Origin: Agrobacterium larrymoorei | GTDB taxonomy: Bacteria; Pseudomonadota; Alphaproteobacteria; Rhizobiales; Rhizobiaceae | NCBI RefSeq assembly: GCF_005145045.1 | Contig: NZ_CP039691.1 | Span: forward strand, 1,252,001 to 1,316,000 | Length of the DNA stretch: 64,000 nucleotides | Direction of reading: 5' to 3' | Part shown: positions 52,807-61,686 of the stretch, piece after piece | Layout of the letters: the number at the start of each line of letters is the position of its first letter | Position numbering within the stretch: position 1 is the first letter of the stretch | Translations under genes and position numbers: made by a program | Notes under the pieces: generated by a model | The model's database searches: none | What the model was told of the DNA's origin: nothing | What the model saw: the letters and a program-made list of their open reading frames with translations, nothing else

Positions 52807-53169
52807 ATGACGTTGCAGCGATCTTTTATCTTGGCGAGCATCATTTCCATGACGGCGACGCCGCTATTGGCAGACGATATCACCATTCCCATGCCAGCCG
52901 ATACCAAGGTGGAGCATGTGGATGCCACTTACCAGTGCGGGCAGGAGAAGGTGACTGTCACCTATATCAATGCCGGCAGCGTCAATCTGGCTCGCCTTGG
53001 AATGGGCGATACCATCATCGTCGCATCCAGTGTCATTGCAGCATCCGGCGCCAAATATGCGGGTGGCCCTTATGTCTGGTGGTCGAAAGGGGAGGAGGCC
53101 GAATTGTATGACGTGGTGAAAGACCCGCAGATGAATACGGCCACCCATTGCAGCACGGTGAAAGGCTGA
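52807..53169 (+). CDS. MliC-type lysozyme inhibitor, periplasmic
   Basis: 120 residues with a Sec signal (about 1-22, ending TPLLA). The mature part has the MliC pattern: YQCGQEKVTVTYINAGSVNL, IASGAKY-like SGAKYAGGPYVWWSKGEEA and ELYD, with a Cys pair (44 and about 115). MliC proteins block C-type lysozyme and help bacteria survive in hosts. Unlike enteric MliC there is no lipobox Cys, so it should be soluble in the periplasm. AGAGGC lies before the ATG. Confidence 0.85.
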   Translation: MTLQRSFILASIISMTATPLLADDITIPMPADTKVEHVDATYQCGQEKVTVTYINAGSVNLARLGMGDTIIVASSVIAASGAKYAGGPYVWWSKGEEAELYDVVKDPQMNTATHCSTVKG

Positions 53170-53221
53170 TTCTGGATTGAGGAGGGCGCCACGGACGTAA
53201 GAGACGCCCGTGGTTTCGATA

Positions 53222-53344
53222 TCAGCTCGAAGTCGAGAAAACGAATTGCAATATGAACGCAGCAAGCAGAATGACACTGATAGCCGCACCGATCTTCAGC
53301 CGGCGAAAACGCTTTGTGCGCCCGCCGGACCAGTCATAAGCCAT
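53222..53344 (-). CDS. 40-aa single-helix membrane protein
   Basis: ATG 53344 to TGA 53222-53224 encodes 40 residues: a charged start (MAYDWSGGRTKRFRRLK) and one transmembrane helix (IGAAISVILLAAFILQFVF), ending STSS. Positive residues before the helix predict the N terminus in the cytoplasm. AAGGA lies 11 bases upstream of the ATG, a little far. No family is known to me. It is below the size limit of usual gene calls. The rest of 53345-53517 shows nothing. Confidence 0.6.
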   Translation of the reverse strand: MAYDWSGGRTKRFRRLKIGAAISVILLAAFILQFVFSTSS

Positions 53345-53517
53345 TGTTCAGACATCCTTATAGTTATTCGTTATGTCTAAAGTAATCGCGATGTAGGCTT
53401 GCCCGAGGCTGACGACAACCACCAAAAGGTACGGGCGAATTCTGCGACTTGAGGTTTGCCGAGTTTGAATTGCTGCAGTGCAGAATCATCGATGTGTGCA
53501 GTTTCGTCTTTGAACGA

Positions 53518-53546
53518 AAAAGCCCGGAAGCGAACTCCCGGGCTTT
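53518..53546 (-). terminator. Terminator of the TerC-like gene
   Basis: AAAAGCCCGG (53518-53527) and CCCGGGCTTT (53537-53546) pair; on the minus strand the stem is followed by TTTTTC. Confidence 0.85.
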
Positions 53547-53563
53547 GAAAGGCAGGTGCCTGA

Positions 53564-54202
53564 TCAGGCCTTGTTGAGGTAAGGCTGGACGTAAGGCCAG
53601 ACCTCTACTGCGCCGTGATAGAGCATGTTCAGCGCCACATAGACGATGACGATAAGGCCGACATAGGAAATCCAGCGATAACGGTGCAGAAGCTTTGCAA
53701 CGAAGTTCGCGGCAAGGCCCATCAGCGCGATCGAGACGATCAGGCCGATAATCAGAACCGTGACGTGTTCCTGCGCTGCACCGGCAACAGCCAGCACGTT
53801 ATCGAGCGACATGGAGACGTCTGCGATGACGATCTGTGTCGCAGCCTGGAAGAACGTCTTGTGGCCCTTGGTGAGATCGGCTTCCTCGTCGGTCACCTCT
53901 TCGTCCACGGAGCCGTTCTGCTCGCGCAGTTCGCTCCACATCTTCCAGCAGACCCAGGCCAGCAGCAGGCCGCCGAAAAGCTGAAGGCCGACAATGGCAA
54001 GCAATTGAACCGTAAGCGCCGCAAAGGCGATACGCAAAACGGTGGCGGCGATGATGCCGACGAGAATAGCCTTCTTGCGCAGATGCGCGGGCAGGCCTGC
54101 GGCAGCAAGGCCGATGACTATGGCATTATCGCCAGCCAAAACGAGATCGATGGCAATGACTTGTAGAAACGCCGTGAAGCCGGCAGCTGTAAAAATTTCC
54201 AT
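53564..54202 (-). CDS. TerC family membrane protein (YjbE-like)
   Basis: 212 residues with seven helices. Conserved acidic residues within helices are visible in FLQVIAIDLVLAGDNAIVIG (helix 1) and QIVIADVSMSLDNVLAVAGA (helix 4), the two half-motifs of TerC. Members export manganese (Alx, MntP-like role) or act in tellurite resistance; manganese export is the likelier role (inference). A negatively charged cytoplasmic loop (NGSVDEEVTDEEADLTKG) lies between helices 3 and 4. ATG 54202 opens with MEIFTAAGFTAFLQV. Terminator at 53518. Confidence 0.9.
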   Translation of the reverse strand: MEIFTAAGFTAFLQVIAIDLVLAGDNAIVIGLAAAGLPAHLRKKAILVGIIAATVLRIAFAALTVQLLAIVGLQLFGGLLLAWVCWKMWSELREQNGSVDEEVTDEEADLTKGHKTFFQAATQIVIADVSMSLDNVLAVAGAAQEHVTVLIIGLIVSIALMGLAANFVAKLLHRYRWISYVGLIVIVYVALNMLYHGAVEVWPYVQPYLNKA

Positions 54203-54579
54203 GGCAAATCCTGAGGCGGATGCGAATTGGGCCGCGGGAGAAAACGACTTTAAAGGTGGGGCATGAGAACGGCGGAGCCTGCTTCAATCGCCGGTCTCCT
54301 CCGGGCGATCATCCTGCCAATATGACATGAATCAGGTGATCGTAAAGAGCGAGCGTGTATTTGTACGTCTGCCAACCTTCGATCCTGCACAGTATCGGTG
54401 GCGGTGGACTGCTTGATAACAGGCTGAAAAGTACCCATATGGCGGCCATCCTGCCGCTTTCGGCTGTGGAATCGGCGCTGTGACAATTAAGTCTTGCGCA
54501 TTCGCCAACAAAGCCTTAAACGGCGACACCAAACCGGTTCTCCGGGGAAACTACTTCACGTTCACAGGAAGCAATTCAC
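54203..54579. other. Divergent leader region between TerC-like and tuf genes
   Basis: 377 bases. On the minus strand, the TerC-like leader holds an ATCGCC/GGCGAT hairpin (54287-54292 with 54304-54309). TerC genes in other bacteria often have a manganese riboswitch (yybP-ykoY), but its core could not be matched here. The tuf promoter must lie in 54330-54560; no clear -35/-10 stands out by eye. Confidence 0.4.
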
Positions 54580-55755
54580 ATGGCAAAGAGCAAGTTTGAG
54601 CGCAATAAGCCGCACGTCAACATCGGCACGATCGGTCACGTTGACCACGGCAAGACGTCGTTGACTGCAGCGATCACGAAGTTCTTCGGCGAGTTCAAGG
54701 CGTATGACCAAATCGACGCCGCTCCTGAAGAAAAGGCTCGTGGTATCACGATTTCGACGGCCCACGTTGAGTATGAGACGCCAAACCGTCACTATGCGCA
54801 CGTTGACTGCCCCGGCCACGCCGACTACGTGAAGAACATGATCACCGGTGCTGCCCAGATGGACGGCGCGATCCTGGTTTGCTCTGCTGCTGACGGCCCG
54901 ATGCCGCAGACTCGCGAGCACATCCTGCTTGCCCGTCAGGTTGGCGTTCCGGCTCTGGTCGTGTTCCTCAACAAGGTCGACCAGGTTGACGACGCAGAAC
55001 TTCTCGAGCTCGTCGAACTCGAAGTTCGCGAACTTCTGTCGTCCTACGACTTCCCGGGCGATGACGTTCCTGTCGTCAAGGGTTCTGCACTTGCAGCTCT
55101 GGAAGACAGCAACAAGACGATCGGTGAAGACGCAATCCGCGAGCTGATGGCTCAGGTTGACGCCTACATCCCGACGCCTGAGCGTCCGATCGACCAGCCG
55201 TTCCTGATGCCAATCGAAGACGTGTTCTCGATCTCTGGCCGTGGTACGGTTGTGACGGGTCGCGTTGAGCGCGGTATCGTCAAGGTTGGCGAAGAAGTCG
55301 AAATCGTCGGCATCAAGCCAACATCGAAGACGACGGTTACCGGCGTTGAAATGTTCCGCAAGCTGCTCGATCAGGGCCAGGCTGGCGACAACATCGGTGC
55401 ACTGGTTCGCGGTGTTAACCGTGACGGCGTCGAGCGTGGTCAGATCCTTTGCAAGCCAGGTTCTGTCAAGCCGCACAAGAAGTTCAAGGCAGAAGCCTAC
55501 ATCCTGACGAAGGAAGAAGGCGGTCGTCATACGCCGTTCTTCACGAACTACCGTCCTCAGTTCTACTTCCGTACAACGGACGTGACCGGTATCGTGACGC
55601 TTCCAGAAGGCACGGAAATGGTTATGCCTGGCGACAACGTCACTGTTGACGTCGAGCTGATCGTTCCGATCGCGATGGAAGAAAAGCTGCGCTTCGCTAT
55701 CCGCGAAGGCGGCCGTACCGTCGGCGCTGGCATCGTTGCCTCGATCGTCGAGTAA
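54580..55755 (+). CDS. tuf: Elongation factor Tu
   Basis: 391-residue GTPase that brings aminoacyl-tRNA to the ribosome. G1 motif GHVDHGKT (19-26), G2/switch region [10 protein letters not shown]3 DCPGHADY (81-84 DCPG), G4 NKVD and G5 SALAAL are all intact, followed by the two beta-barrel domains. Codon use is strongly biased, as in the most expressed genes. Position before secE-nusG marks it as the tufB-type copy; rhizobia usually have another in the str operon. A terminator follows. Confidence 0.98.
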   Translation: MAKSKFERNKPHVNIGTIGHVDHGKTSLTAAITKFFGEFKAYDQIDAAPEEKARGITISTAHVEYETPNRHYAHVDCPGHADYVKNMITGAAQMDGAILVCSAADGPMPQTREHILLARQVGVPALVVFLNKVDQVDDAELLELVELEVRELLSSYDFPGDDVPVVKGSALAALEDSNKTIGEDAIRELMAQVDAYIPTPERPIDQPFLMPIEDVFSISGRGTVVTGRVERGIVKVGEEVEIVGIKPTSKTTVTGVEMFRKLLDQGQAGDNIGALVRGVNRDGVERGQILCKPGSVKPHKKFKAEAYILTKEEGGRHTPFFTNYRPQFYFRTTDVTGIVTLPEGTEMVMPGDNVTVDVELIVPIAMEEKLRFAIREGGRTVGAGIVASIVE

Positions 55756-55780
55756 TCTTTTCCCGCTAGGGAATTGAACG

Positions 55781-55809
55781 AGCCCCGCTGGAAACAGCGG
55801 GGCTTTTTT
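55781..55809 (+). terminator. Intrinsic terminator of tuf
   Basis: AGCCCCGCTG (55781-55790) and CAGCGGGGCT (55795-55804) form a 10-bp stem with a GAAA loop, followed by six T. Confidence 0.95.
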
Positions 55810-55882
55810 ATTTTCGATCTTTGATCAGGATCATCTTCTGCGCGCGAAACATTGTTATTTCCGCGAGGGCAGGTGGGTTCGC

Positions 55883-55912
55883 TTGACGAATCCCCCTCTA
55901 AAGTGGATTAAT
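55883..55912 (+). promoter_or_regulatory. Probable promoter of the glycosyltransferase gene
   Basis: TTGACG (55883-55888) and ATTAAT (55907-55912) with an 18-base spacer, 52 bases before the start codon. Confidence 0.5.
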
Positions 55913-55964
55913 CCGCGCTACTATTTTTGCCTCATATCGAAATCAGAAAATGACTGGAGTTTTC

Positions 55965-56651
55965 ATGTCTGAGACGGCACGTATCTTTATCGGCTTCGAC
56001 AGCAAGGAAGTCGTCGCTTACCATGTGTTCTGCCAGAGCATTCAGGAAAAGAGCTCCATTCCGGTCGAGTTCACGCCGATTGCGCTGAACAATCTCGACG
56101 GCATTTTCACGCGTGAGCGCAATTCTCTTCAGTCGACGGAGTTCTCCTTCTCCCGCTTCCTCGTGCCTTATCTCTGCAACTACGAAGGATGGGCGATTTT
56201 CGCCGATTGCGACATGCTTATGCGCAGCGATATCGCCAAGCTGTGGGAATTGCGCGACGACCGTTATGCGGCGATGTGCGTAAAGCATGACTATGTGCCG
56301 AAGGTCGAGACCAAGTTCCTCGGCCAGACGCAGACGAAGTATGAAAAGAAGAACTGGTCCAGCTTCATTCTCTTCAACAATGCCAAGTGCAAGGCCCTGA
56401 CCAAGGACTATGTCAACACGGCAACAGGCCTGCAGTTGCACCAGTTCAAGTGGCTCGAATCGGAAGAGCTCATCGGCGAAATCCCTGCGACGTGGAACTG
56501 GCTCGTCAACGAATACGACCATAACCTCGACGCCGACAACGTGCATTTCACCGACGGTGGCCCGTATTTCGAAGAATACAAGAACGACGATTATGCTGAA
56601 GAGTGGTTTGCTGCTCGCGACAGAATGCTGACCGTGGTTCAGCGTGCTTAA
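55965..56651 (+). CDS. Putative glycosyltransferase, GT8-like
   Basis: 228 residues. RIFIGFDSKEVVAYHVFCQSI at the start and WAIFADCDMLMRSDI (DxD at Asp81/Asp83) in the middle are the nucleotide-sugar and metal-binding features of GT-A enzymes. FTDGGPYFEEY near the C terminus resembles the GT8 region. The sugar and acceptor are unknown; rhizobial relatives lie in surface-polysaccharide loci. GGAG lies five bases before ATG 55965; an ATG at 55950 is less likely. It is followed by a terminator shared with the convergent gene. Confidence 0.8.
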   Translation: MSETARIFIGFDSKEVVAYHVFCQSIQEKSSIPVEFTPIALNNLDGIFTRERNSLQSTEFSFSRFLVPYLCNYEGWAIFADCDMLMRSDIAKLWELRDDRYAAMCVKHDYVPKVETKFLGQTQTKYEKKNWSSFILFNNAKCKALTKDYVNTATGLQLHQFKWLESEELIGEIPATWNWLVNEYDHNLDADNVHFTDGGPYFEEYKNDDYAEEWFAARDRMLTVVQRA

Positions 56652-56660
56652 ATAAGCCAA

Positions 56661-56689
56661 GGCGAGTGTGAACGAGTGTCACGCTCGCC
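56661..56689. terminator. Bidirectional terminator
   Basis: GGCGAGTGTGA (56661-56671) pairs with TCACGCTCGCC (56679-56689) with one wobble; an ATTATTTTTT tract follows on the plus side. It sits between convergent glycosyltransferase-like genes. Confidence 0.85.
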
Positions 56690-56690
56690 A

Positions 56691-57506
56691 TTATTTTTTG
56701 CGGAAGCGTTTGAAGTAAGCCTTTATCTTCCGCTGCCATTTCGTTTGGTCCCACAGCTTGGCGACGCGACGCTCCGTTCCCGTTAGACGGTTACCGATCA
56801 CCTGCGCGGCCATCATGGCAACTTCGTCGTGGGCAAATTCCGGAAAACGAGTCGATACACCGGTGAGCCAATTCTGTGCCGCAGCCACGTCGCTTTCCTG
56901 CAATTGGATGATGCGTCCCTTTTTTGCGAACAGCTGAAGCACTGTTTGTTCGAACGTCCAGTCGTGCTCCGAATACATGTTGAACTCGGTTCCAGGAACG
57001 CCGGTAAATCCGCATAGATAGACTTTTGTTTCAGGTCGGAAATCCAGCAGCGACAGCGCAAGTGCAAAGCCTGTCGTCGGCATTCGTCCCGCGGGATAAA
57101 GCCGATGGAACATGTAATCGAAATCAATCACAAGGGAGATGATCGGGCTCGTTCTGGGGGCGGGGAGAACAACGCTAGCCGTCTTTGCCTTGTCAGCGAG
57201 AATGCCAACCTCGGCCTTCAGGCCTTGGGGGAAGAAGCTATAGGCACTTTCAAAATGCTTTCTGGATTTCAGGAAGCGCGTCCCTTCTGCCACAAGCCGA
57301 TGACATAGAATCGAATCCTTCGGAAAGGGCTTGCTCAGTACTTTCGCGCATCCGGTGAAGAAGACGTAGAGCGTATTCTGGGGAAGGGCAGCCGTAACCG
57401 AATCGATGACGAGGCTTTCGCTGTTGGCAATGAGAGCAATGGCATCGTAAGAGCCCAAAAGCTCTAGAAAGCCTTCATAGTCCAGCGTTGCATCGGATTT
57501 AGACAT
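56691..57506 (-). CDS. Glycosyltransferase family 29-like protein
   Basis: 271 residues. The start YDAIALIANSESLVIDS and the C-terminal block PTTGFALALSLLDFRPETK, VYLCGFTGVPGT and HDWTFEQTVLQLFAKKG resemble bacterial proteins in the sialyltransferase-like GT29 family (the ST motif GFxG and the following Asp/His). No signal peptide or transmembrane helix, so probably cytoplasmic or peripheral. Sialic acid synthesis genes are not present, so the actual donor is unknown. AAGGAAG lies before ATG 57506. Codons are average. Confidence 0.65.
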   Translation of the reverse strand: MSKSDATLDYEGFLELLGSYDAIALIANSESLVIDSVTAALPQNTLYVFFTGCAKVLSKPFPKDSILCHRLVAEGTRFLKSRKHFESAYSFFPQGLKAEVGILADKAKTASVVLPAPRTSPIISLVIDFDYMFHRLYPAGRMPTTGFALALSLLDFRPETKVYLCGFTGVPGTEFNMYSEHDWTFEQTVLQLFAKKGRIIQLQESDVAAAQNWLTGVSTRFPEFAHDEVAMMAAQVIGNRLTGTERRVAKLWDQTKWQRKIKAYFKRFRKK

Positions 57507-57692
57507 CGGCTTTCTTCCTTATTGCGATCCGCGACGTGCGATTGTTCGCTCTATAGCACTAGCGCACTGCGCTTTCCAAAATCGGAATTTATTTTCGCGA
57601 GGCATCATACGCCTATTCCAAGGGCTAAGGCGTCATAGGGCCGTCCCCTCCCATTGCCTGCGAAACTGTCCTGTGAAAAATGAAAAAAACAC

Positions 57693-57721
57693 TTGCCAAT
57701 CCAGATAGGTGGCCTTACACG
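57693..57721 (+). promoter_or_regulatory. Promoter of tRNA-Trp and secE-nusG
   Basis: TTGCCA (57693-57698) and TACACG (57716-57721) with a 17-base spacer, 50 bases before tRNA-Trp. The 265-base gap 57507-57771 shows nothing else. Confidence 0.55.
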
Positions 57722-57771
57722 GGCGGCACGGGCAATGATGCGGCTTGAAGCTCAGCAGATTGTTCGGATTT

Positions 57772-57847
<76 letters not shown>

Positions 57848-58035
57848 CTTCCTCACTCGCAAGCGCGCAACTTCGCTGCATGGCGGATGGGGTGCCGGTT
57901 ATCCGGCGAATTTCGCCGAATGTCGATTTCCTCTTGTTAAAAAGGGAATCGGTGTTTATGTAGGGTCAAAACAGACACGCGGTGCGTGGGGCTGATTAGT
58001 ATCGGCTTTACGCGCCGTAATTGCGTGGGCAGTCA

Positions 58036-58236
58036 ATGGCATCCAAAACCAACCCGTTTACGTTTCTGCAGCAGGTGCGCGCCGAAGCGTCAAAGATCAC
58101 TTGGCCGTCGCGCCGCGAGACCATGATTTCCACGGCGATGGTGCTGGTAATGGTCATCTTTGCGGCTCTGTTCTTCTTTGCGGCAGATCAGCTCATCGGC
58201 TGGTTGCTCAGCCTCGTGCTGAATGTCGGTCGCTAA
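58036..58236 (+). CDS. secE: Preprotein translocase subunit SecE
   Basis: 66 residues. The short single-helix form: amphipathic FLQQVRAEASKITWPSRRET followed by one transmembrane helix (MVLVMVIFAALFFFAADQLI). SecE stabilises the SecY channel in the inner membrane. ATG 58036 begins MASKTNPF; a TTG 15 bases upstream is unlikely. It lies 188 bases after tRNA-Trp and 20 bases before nusG. Confidence 0.96.
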   Translation: MASKTNPFTFLQQVRAEASKITWPSRRETMISTAMVLVMVIFAALFFFAADQLIGWLLSLVLNVGR

Positions 58237-58256
58237 CGAATTGAACGGAGAGTAAG

Positions 58257-58787
58257 ATGGCGGCGCGCTGGTACATTGTTCAAGCATATTCGAATTTTGA
58301 AAAGAAGGTCGCTGAGTCGATCGAAGAAAAGGTCCGTCAGAAGGGCCTTGATCATCTTTTCGAAAGAATTCTCGTTCCAACCGAAAAGGTTGTCGAGGTT
58401 CGCCGCGGTCGCAAGGTCGATAGCGAGCGCAAGTTCTTCCCGGGTTACGTGCTGGTGCGCGCAAACCTGACGGATGAGGCTTATCACCTCATCAAGAATA
58501 CGCCGAAGGTGACCGGCTTCCTCGGTTCGGACAGCAAGCCTGTTCCGATTCCGGACTCTGAAGCCGATCGCATCCTGGGTCAGGTCCAGGAAGGTGTCGA
58601 GCGTCCGAAGTCTTCGGTTTCGTTCGAGATCGGCGAGCAGGTTCGCGTCTCCGACGGTCCTTTTGCATCGTTCAACGGTGTGGTTCAGGATGTCGATGAA
58701 GAGCGCGCCCGTCTGAAGGTCGAAGTTTCGATCTTCGGTCGCGCTACTCCGGTCGAACTGGAATATGCGCAGGTCGAAAAGGTCTGA
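58257..58787 (+). CDS. nusG: Transcription termination/antitermination factor NusG
   Basis: 176 residues: N-terminal NGN domain (WYIVQAYSNFEKKVAESIEE, FFPGYVLVRANLTDEAYHLI) that binds RNA polymerase, and C-terminal KOW domain (VRVSDGPFASFNGVVQDVDE) that binds Rho or ribosomal protein S10. Length and layout are those of the family. GGAGAG lies before the ATG. It is in an operon with secE. Confidence 0.97.
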   Translation: MAARWYIVQAYSNFEKKVAESIEEKVRQKGLDHLFERILVPTEKVVEVRRGRKVDSERKFFPGYVLVRANLTDEAYHLIKNTPKVTGFLGSDSKPVPIPDSEADRILGQVQEGVERPKSSVSFEIGEQVRVSDGPFASFNGVVQDVDEERARLKVEVSIFGRATPVELEYAQVEKV

Positions 58788-58795
58788 CGAATTTC

Positions 58796-58817
58796 GAAAG
58801 GCGCTCATGCGCCTTTC
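58796..58817 (+). terminator. Hairpin after nusG
   Basis: GAAAGGCGC (58796-58804) and GCGCCTTTC (58809-58817) form a perfect 9-bp stem with a TCAT loop but no T tract, so it may be an mRNA processing or stability element rather than a full terminator. The rest of the 214-base gap to rplK shows a CCGGTTCGA at 58975. Confidence 0.55.
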
Positions 58818-59001
58818 AGCTAATGCATCAAAAAGTATCGGCAAGTTGTTGATCTTGAATGATGCGATGCGGCAATGCCGCAAACCGCGTGGAAGATTTC
58901 CTGGCTCTTAGCCGGGGCAGGGATCGAACCACGCAACCGCAGCCGCCGGATGTTCCGGCATATGGACCGGGTAACCGGTTCGATTTGAAAGGCAGAGAGA
59001 T

Positions 59002-59433
59002 ATGGCTAAGAAAGTTGCAGGCCAGCTCAAGCTTCAGGTTAAGGCAGGATCGGCTAACCCGTCCCCGCCAATCGGCCCGGCGCTTGGTCAGCGTGGCATT
59101 AACATCATGGAATTCTGCAAGGCGTTCAACGCCGCTACGCAGGAAATGGAAAAGGGTATGCCGATCCCGGTCGTCATCACCTATTACCAGGACAAGTCCT
59201 TCACCTTCGTCATGAAGCAGCCGCCGATGACGTACTGGCTGAAGAAGGAAGCCAAGATCACCTCCGGTTCCAAGACGCCTGGCAAGGGCGCCAAGGTCGG
59301 CTCCATCACCAAGGCTCAGGTCAAGACGATCGCAGAAGCCAAGATGAAGGATCTGAACGCAGCCGACATCGAAGGCGCAATGGCAATGGTTGAGGGCTCT
59401 GCCCGCGCCATGGGCCTGGAAGTGGTAGGTTGA
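59002..59433 (+). CDS. rplK: 50S ribosomal protein L11
   Basis: 143 residues. [20 protein letters not shown] and [13 protein letters not shown] are the L11 N-terminal signature, and [20 protein letters not shown] is the rRNA-binding helix region. L11 sits at the GTPase-associated centre. AGAGAGAT precedes ATG 59002. It is two bases from rplA. Confidence 0.98.
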   Translation: MAKKVAGQLKLQVKAGSANPSPPIGPALGQRGINIMEFCKAFNAATQEMEKGMPIPVVITYYQDKSFTFVMKQPPMTYWLKKEAKITSGSKTPGKGAKVGSITKAQVKTIAEAKMKDLNAADIEGAMAMVEGSARAMGLEVVG

Positions 59434-59435
59434 TT

Positions 59436-60131
59436 ATGGCTAAGCTTGCAAAGCGCGTACAGAAGACCCGCGAAGGCGTTGACCCGAACAAGCTCTACGT
59501 CCTGACCGACGCCATTTCGATGGTTAAGGAACGGGCCGTCGCCAAGTTCGACGAAACCATCGAAGTCGCAATGAACCTCGGCGTTGACCCGCGTCACGCC
59601 GACCAGATGGTTCGTGGCGTTGTCAACCTGCCGAACGGCACAGGCCGCGACGTTCGCGTTGCTGTTTTTGCCCGTGGCGCCAAGGCCGATGAAGCCAAGG
59701 CTGCCGGTGCAGACATCGTTGGCGCAGAAGACCTGCTGGAAATCGTCCAGGGCGGCAAGATCGATTTCGACCGCGTTATCGCGACCCCTGACATGATGCC
59801 GCTCGTCGGTCGTCTCGGCAAGGTTCTCGGCCCACGCGGCATGATGCCGAACCCGAAGGTCGGTACGGTTACGATGGACGTAACGGGCGCCGTCAAGGCT
59901 TCCAAGGGTGGCGCTGTGGAGTTCCGCGTCGAAAAGGCCGGTATCGTTCACGCTGGCGTTGGCAAGGCTTCGTTCGATGCCAAGGCGCTGGAAGAAAACA
60001 TCAAGGCTTTTGCTGATGCCGTCATCAAGGCCAAGCCTACGGGTGCAAAGGGCAACTACGTCAAGCGCGTAGCCATCTCCTCCACCATGGGGCCGGGCTT
60101 CAAGATCGACCCTTCGTCGGTTACGGCCTAA
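59436..60131 (+). CDS. rplA: 50S ribosomal protein L1
   Basis: 231 residues. [36 protein letters not shown] and the C-terminal [16 protein letters not shown] are typical L1 blocks. In E. coli L1 represses the rplKA operon; the same is likely here. ATG 59436 follows TAGGTTG; two codons upstream would overlap rplK. Confidence 0.98.
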   Translation: MAKLAKRVQKTREGVDPNKLYVLTDAISMVKERAVAKFDETIEVAMNLGVDPRHADQMVRGVVNLPNGTGRDVRVAVFARGAKADEAKAAGADIVGAEDLLEIVQGGKIDFDRVIATPDMMPLVGRLGKVLGPRGMMPNPKVGTVTMDVTGAVKASKGGAVEFRVEKAGIVHAGVGKASFDAKALEENIKAFADAVIKAKPTGAKGNYVKRVAISSTMGPGFKIDPSSVTA

Positions 60132-60472
60132 TCAATTCGCCGCGTCTCTTTTTGAGGCGCGGCAATCAAGATTTCCGGCTCGCAAGGGCCGGGAATTTCC
60201 AGGGAAACCTGGAATTCCTGTCCGAGATTGCAGGTGGTTAAGTCCTTAATCACTTAGCCTGCATGAGACGGGTAAGAGCCCGGATTTTCGCACCGAACGG
60301 TGCTTAATAATCCGGTTCGAACCTGATGTGCCTGTGCCTGAAGCCGTTTGCGGCGACAGAGCGGGGGACAGGATCCTCAAGCGTCGCTTGGGATTTCGGC
60401 AACGAAATTCCTTGAGGCAAAGGCAAACCCGATGGGTGCACATTCAGTGTTCTCATCTACTGGAGACAGACA
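60132..60472 (+). promoter_or_regulatory. rplJ leader, probable L10 autoregulatory region
   Basis: A 341-base non-coding stretch before rplJ, the place of the ribosomal protein L10 leader in most bacteria, where the L10-L7/L12 complex blocks its own translation. GCCGCGTCTC/GAGGCGCGGC (60139-60163) forms a first hairpin. GGTTCGAACC is present at 60314-60323. TTTCGGCAACGAAAT and TTGAGGCAAAGGCAAACCCGA near the 3' end are candidates for the L10 site. The exact fold was not derived. Confidence 0.6.
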
Positions 60473-60991
60473 GTGGAAAGAGCGGAAAAACGCGAATTCG
60501 TCACGGAGCTGAACGAAGTCTTCAAGGCTTCCGGTTCAGTTGTCGTGGCCCACTATGCTGGTGTCACAGTTGCGCAGATGAACGATTTTCGTTCGAAAAT
60601 GCGTGCTGCTGGCGGCACCGTCAAGGTCGCGAAGAACCGCCTGGCCAAGATCGCTCTTCAGGGTACGGAGTCGGAAGGGATGTCAGATCTCTTCAAGGGA
60701 CAGACGCTGATTGCATACAGCACTGACCCTATGATTGCTCCGAAAGTCGTCATGGATTTCGCCAAGAGCAACGACAAGGTCGTTGTACTCGGCGGCGCCA
60801 TGGGCGCAACCACGCTCAACGCCGAAGCAGTCAAGTCGCTCGCGACCCTGCCTTCGCTGGACGAGCTGCGTGCGAAGCTGCTGGGCCTTCTCAATGCCCC
60901 GGCAACCCGCGTCGCAACGGTTGTGGCAGCACCGGCAAGCCAGCTTGCTCGTGTGTTCTCGGCTTACTCCAAGAAGGACGAAGCCGCTTAA
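60473..60991 (+). CDS. rplJ: 50S ribosomal protein L10
   Basis: 172 residues, start GTG 60473 after [47 protein letters not shown] and [13 protein letters not shown] are the L10 rRNA-binding block; the C-terminal helix that holds L7/L12 dimers follows. It is in an operon with rplL, 58 bases away. Confidence 0.97.
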   Translation: MERAEKREFVTELNEVFKASGSVVVAHYAGVTVAQMNDFRSKMRAAGGTVKVAKNRLAKIALQGTESEGMSDLFKGQTLIAYSTDPMIAPKVVMDFAKSNDKVVVLGGAMGATTLNAEAVKSLATLPSLDELRAKLLGLLNAPATRVATVVAAPASQLARVFSAYSKKDEAA

Positions 60992-61049
60992 GGCGGTTTT
61001 TCGCTGTAAATATTCAAACCGGTTCGAACCGAATTAAAGGAACTATATC

Positions 61050-61427
61050 ATGGCTGATCTCGCAAAGATCGTTGAAGACCTCTCCGCTCTGACAGTTCTG
61101 GAAGCTGCTGAGCTTTCCAAGCTTCTCGAAGAAAAGTGGGGCGTTTCCGCTGCTGCTCCTGTAGCAGTTGCTGCTGCTGGTGGCGCTGCTGCCGCTGCTG
61201 CACCGGAAGAAGAAAAGACTGAATTCGACGTTATCCTTGTTGACGCTGGCGCCAACAAGATCAACGTCATCAAGGAAGTTCGCGGCATCACGGGTCTCGG
61301 CCTGAAGGAAGCCAAGGACCTCGTTGAAGGCGCTCCGAAGCCTGTTAAGGAAGCTGTTTCCAAGGCTGAAGCTGCTGACCTCAAGAAGAAGCTCGAAGAC
61401 GCCGGCGCTAAGGTCGACGTTAAGTAA
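61050..61427 (+). CDS. rplL: 50S ribosomal protein L7/L12
   Basis: 125 residues: N-terminal dimerisation domain ([20 protein letters not shown]), an Ala-rich hinge (about 35-55, [19 protein letters not shown]), and the C-terminal factor-binding domain ([19 protein letters not shown]). Codon use is extreme, as in the most abundant proteins. AAAGGAAC precedes ATG 61050. Confidence 0.98.
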   Translation: MADLAKIVEDLSALTVLEAAELSKLLEEKWGVSAAAPVAVAAAGGAAAAAAPEEEKTEFDVILVDAGANKINVIKEVRGITGLGLKEAKDLVEGAPKPVKEAVSKAEAADLKKKLEDAGAKVDVK

Positions 61428-61444
61428 TCTTCTGATTACCGGGT

Positions 61445-61526
61445 GGGAGAAGGAAATCCTTCTCCCATTCGTCGCTTTGCTGAAACCGATTACCCAAGAA
61501 CCGCGTGAAAACGGTTCTTGGGTAAT
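61445..61526 (+). promoter_or_regulatory. Two hairpins between rplL and rpoB
   Basis: GGGAGAAGGA (61445-61454) pairs with TCCTTCTCCC (61457-61466). Next, ATTACCCAAGAACCG (61489-61503) pairs perfectly over 15 bp with CGGTTCTTGGGTAAT (61512-61526). Neither has a T tract. In E. coli the same gap holds an attenuator and an RNase III cleavage site that set the ratio of L7/L12 to RNA polymerase; the long second stem suits RNase III. Confidence 0.75.
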
Positions 61527-61686
61527 GGGTTCTTCAAGAGAATGGTTCCGAACCGGCTCATCAGGCAATCCGGCCTGATCGATCCGGGATGTGGAACGAG
61601 ATTGATTTTACCCATTGTTCGACGGGGTCGACTGGCCATCGGTTCCCGTCCGTTGCAGGCCCGGATGCAATTTTAAAGGAGCGACG

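Noticed and set aside
54203..54400. yybP-ykoY manganese riboswitch before the TerC-like gene
   Set aside because: A hairpin is present, but the conserved core of that riboswitch could not be matched. An automated covariance search would settle it.
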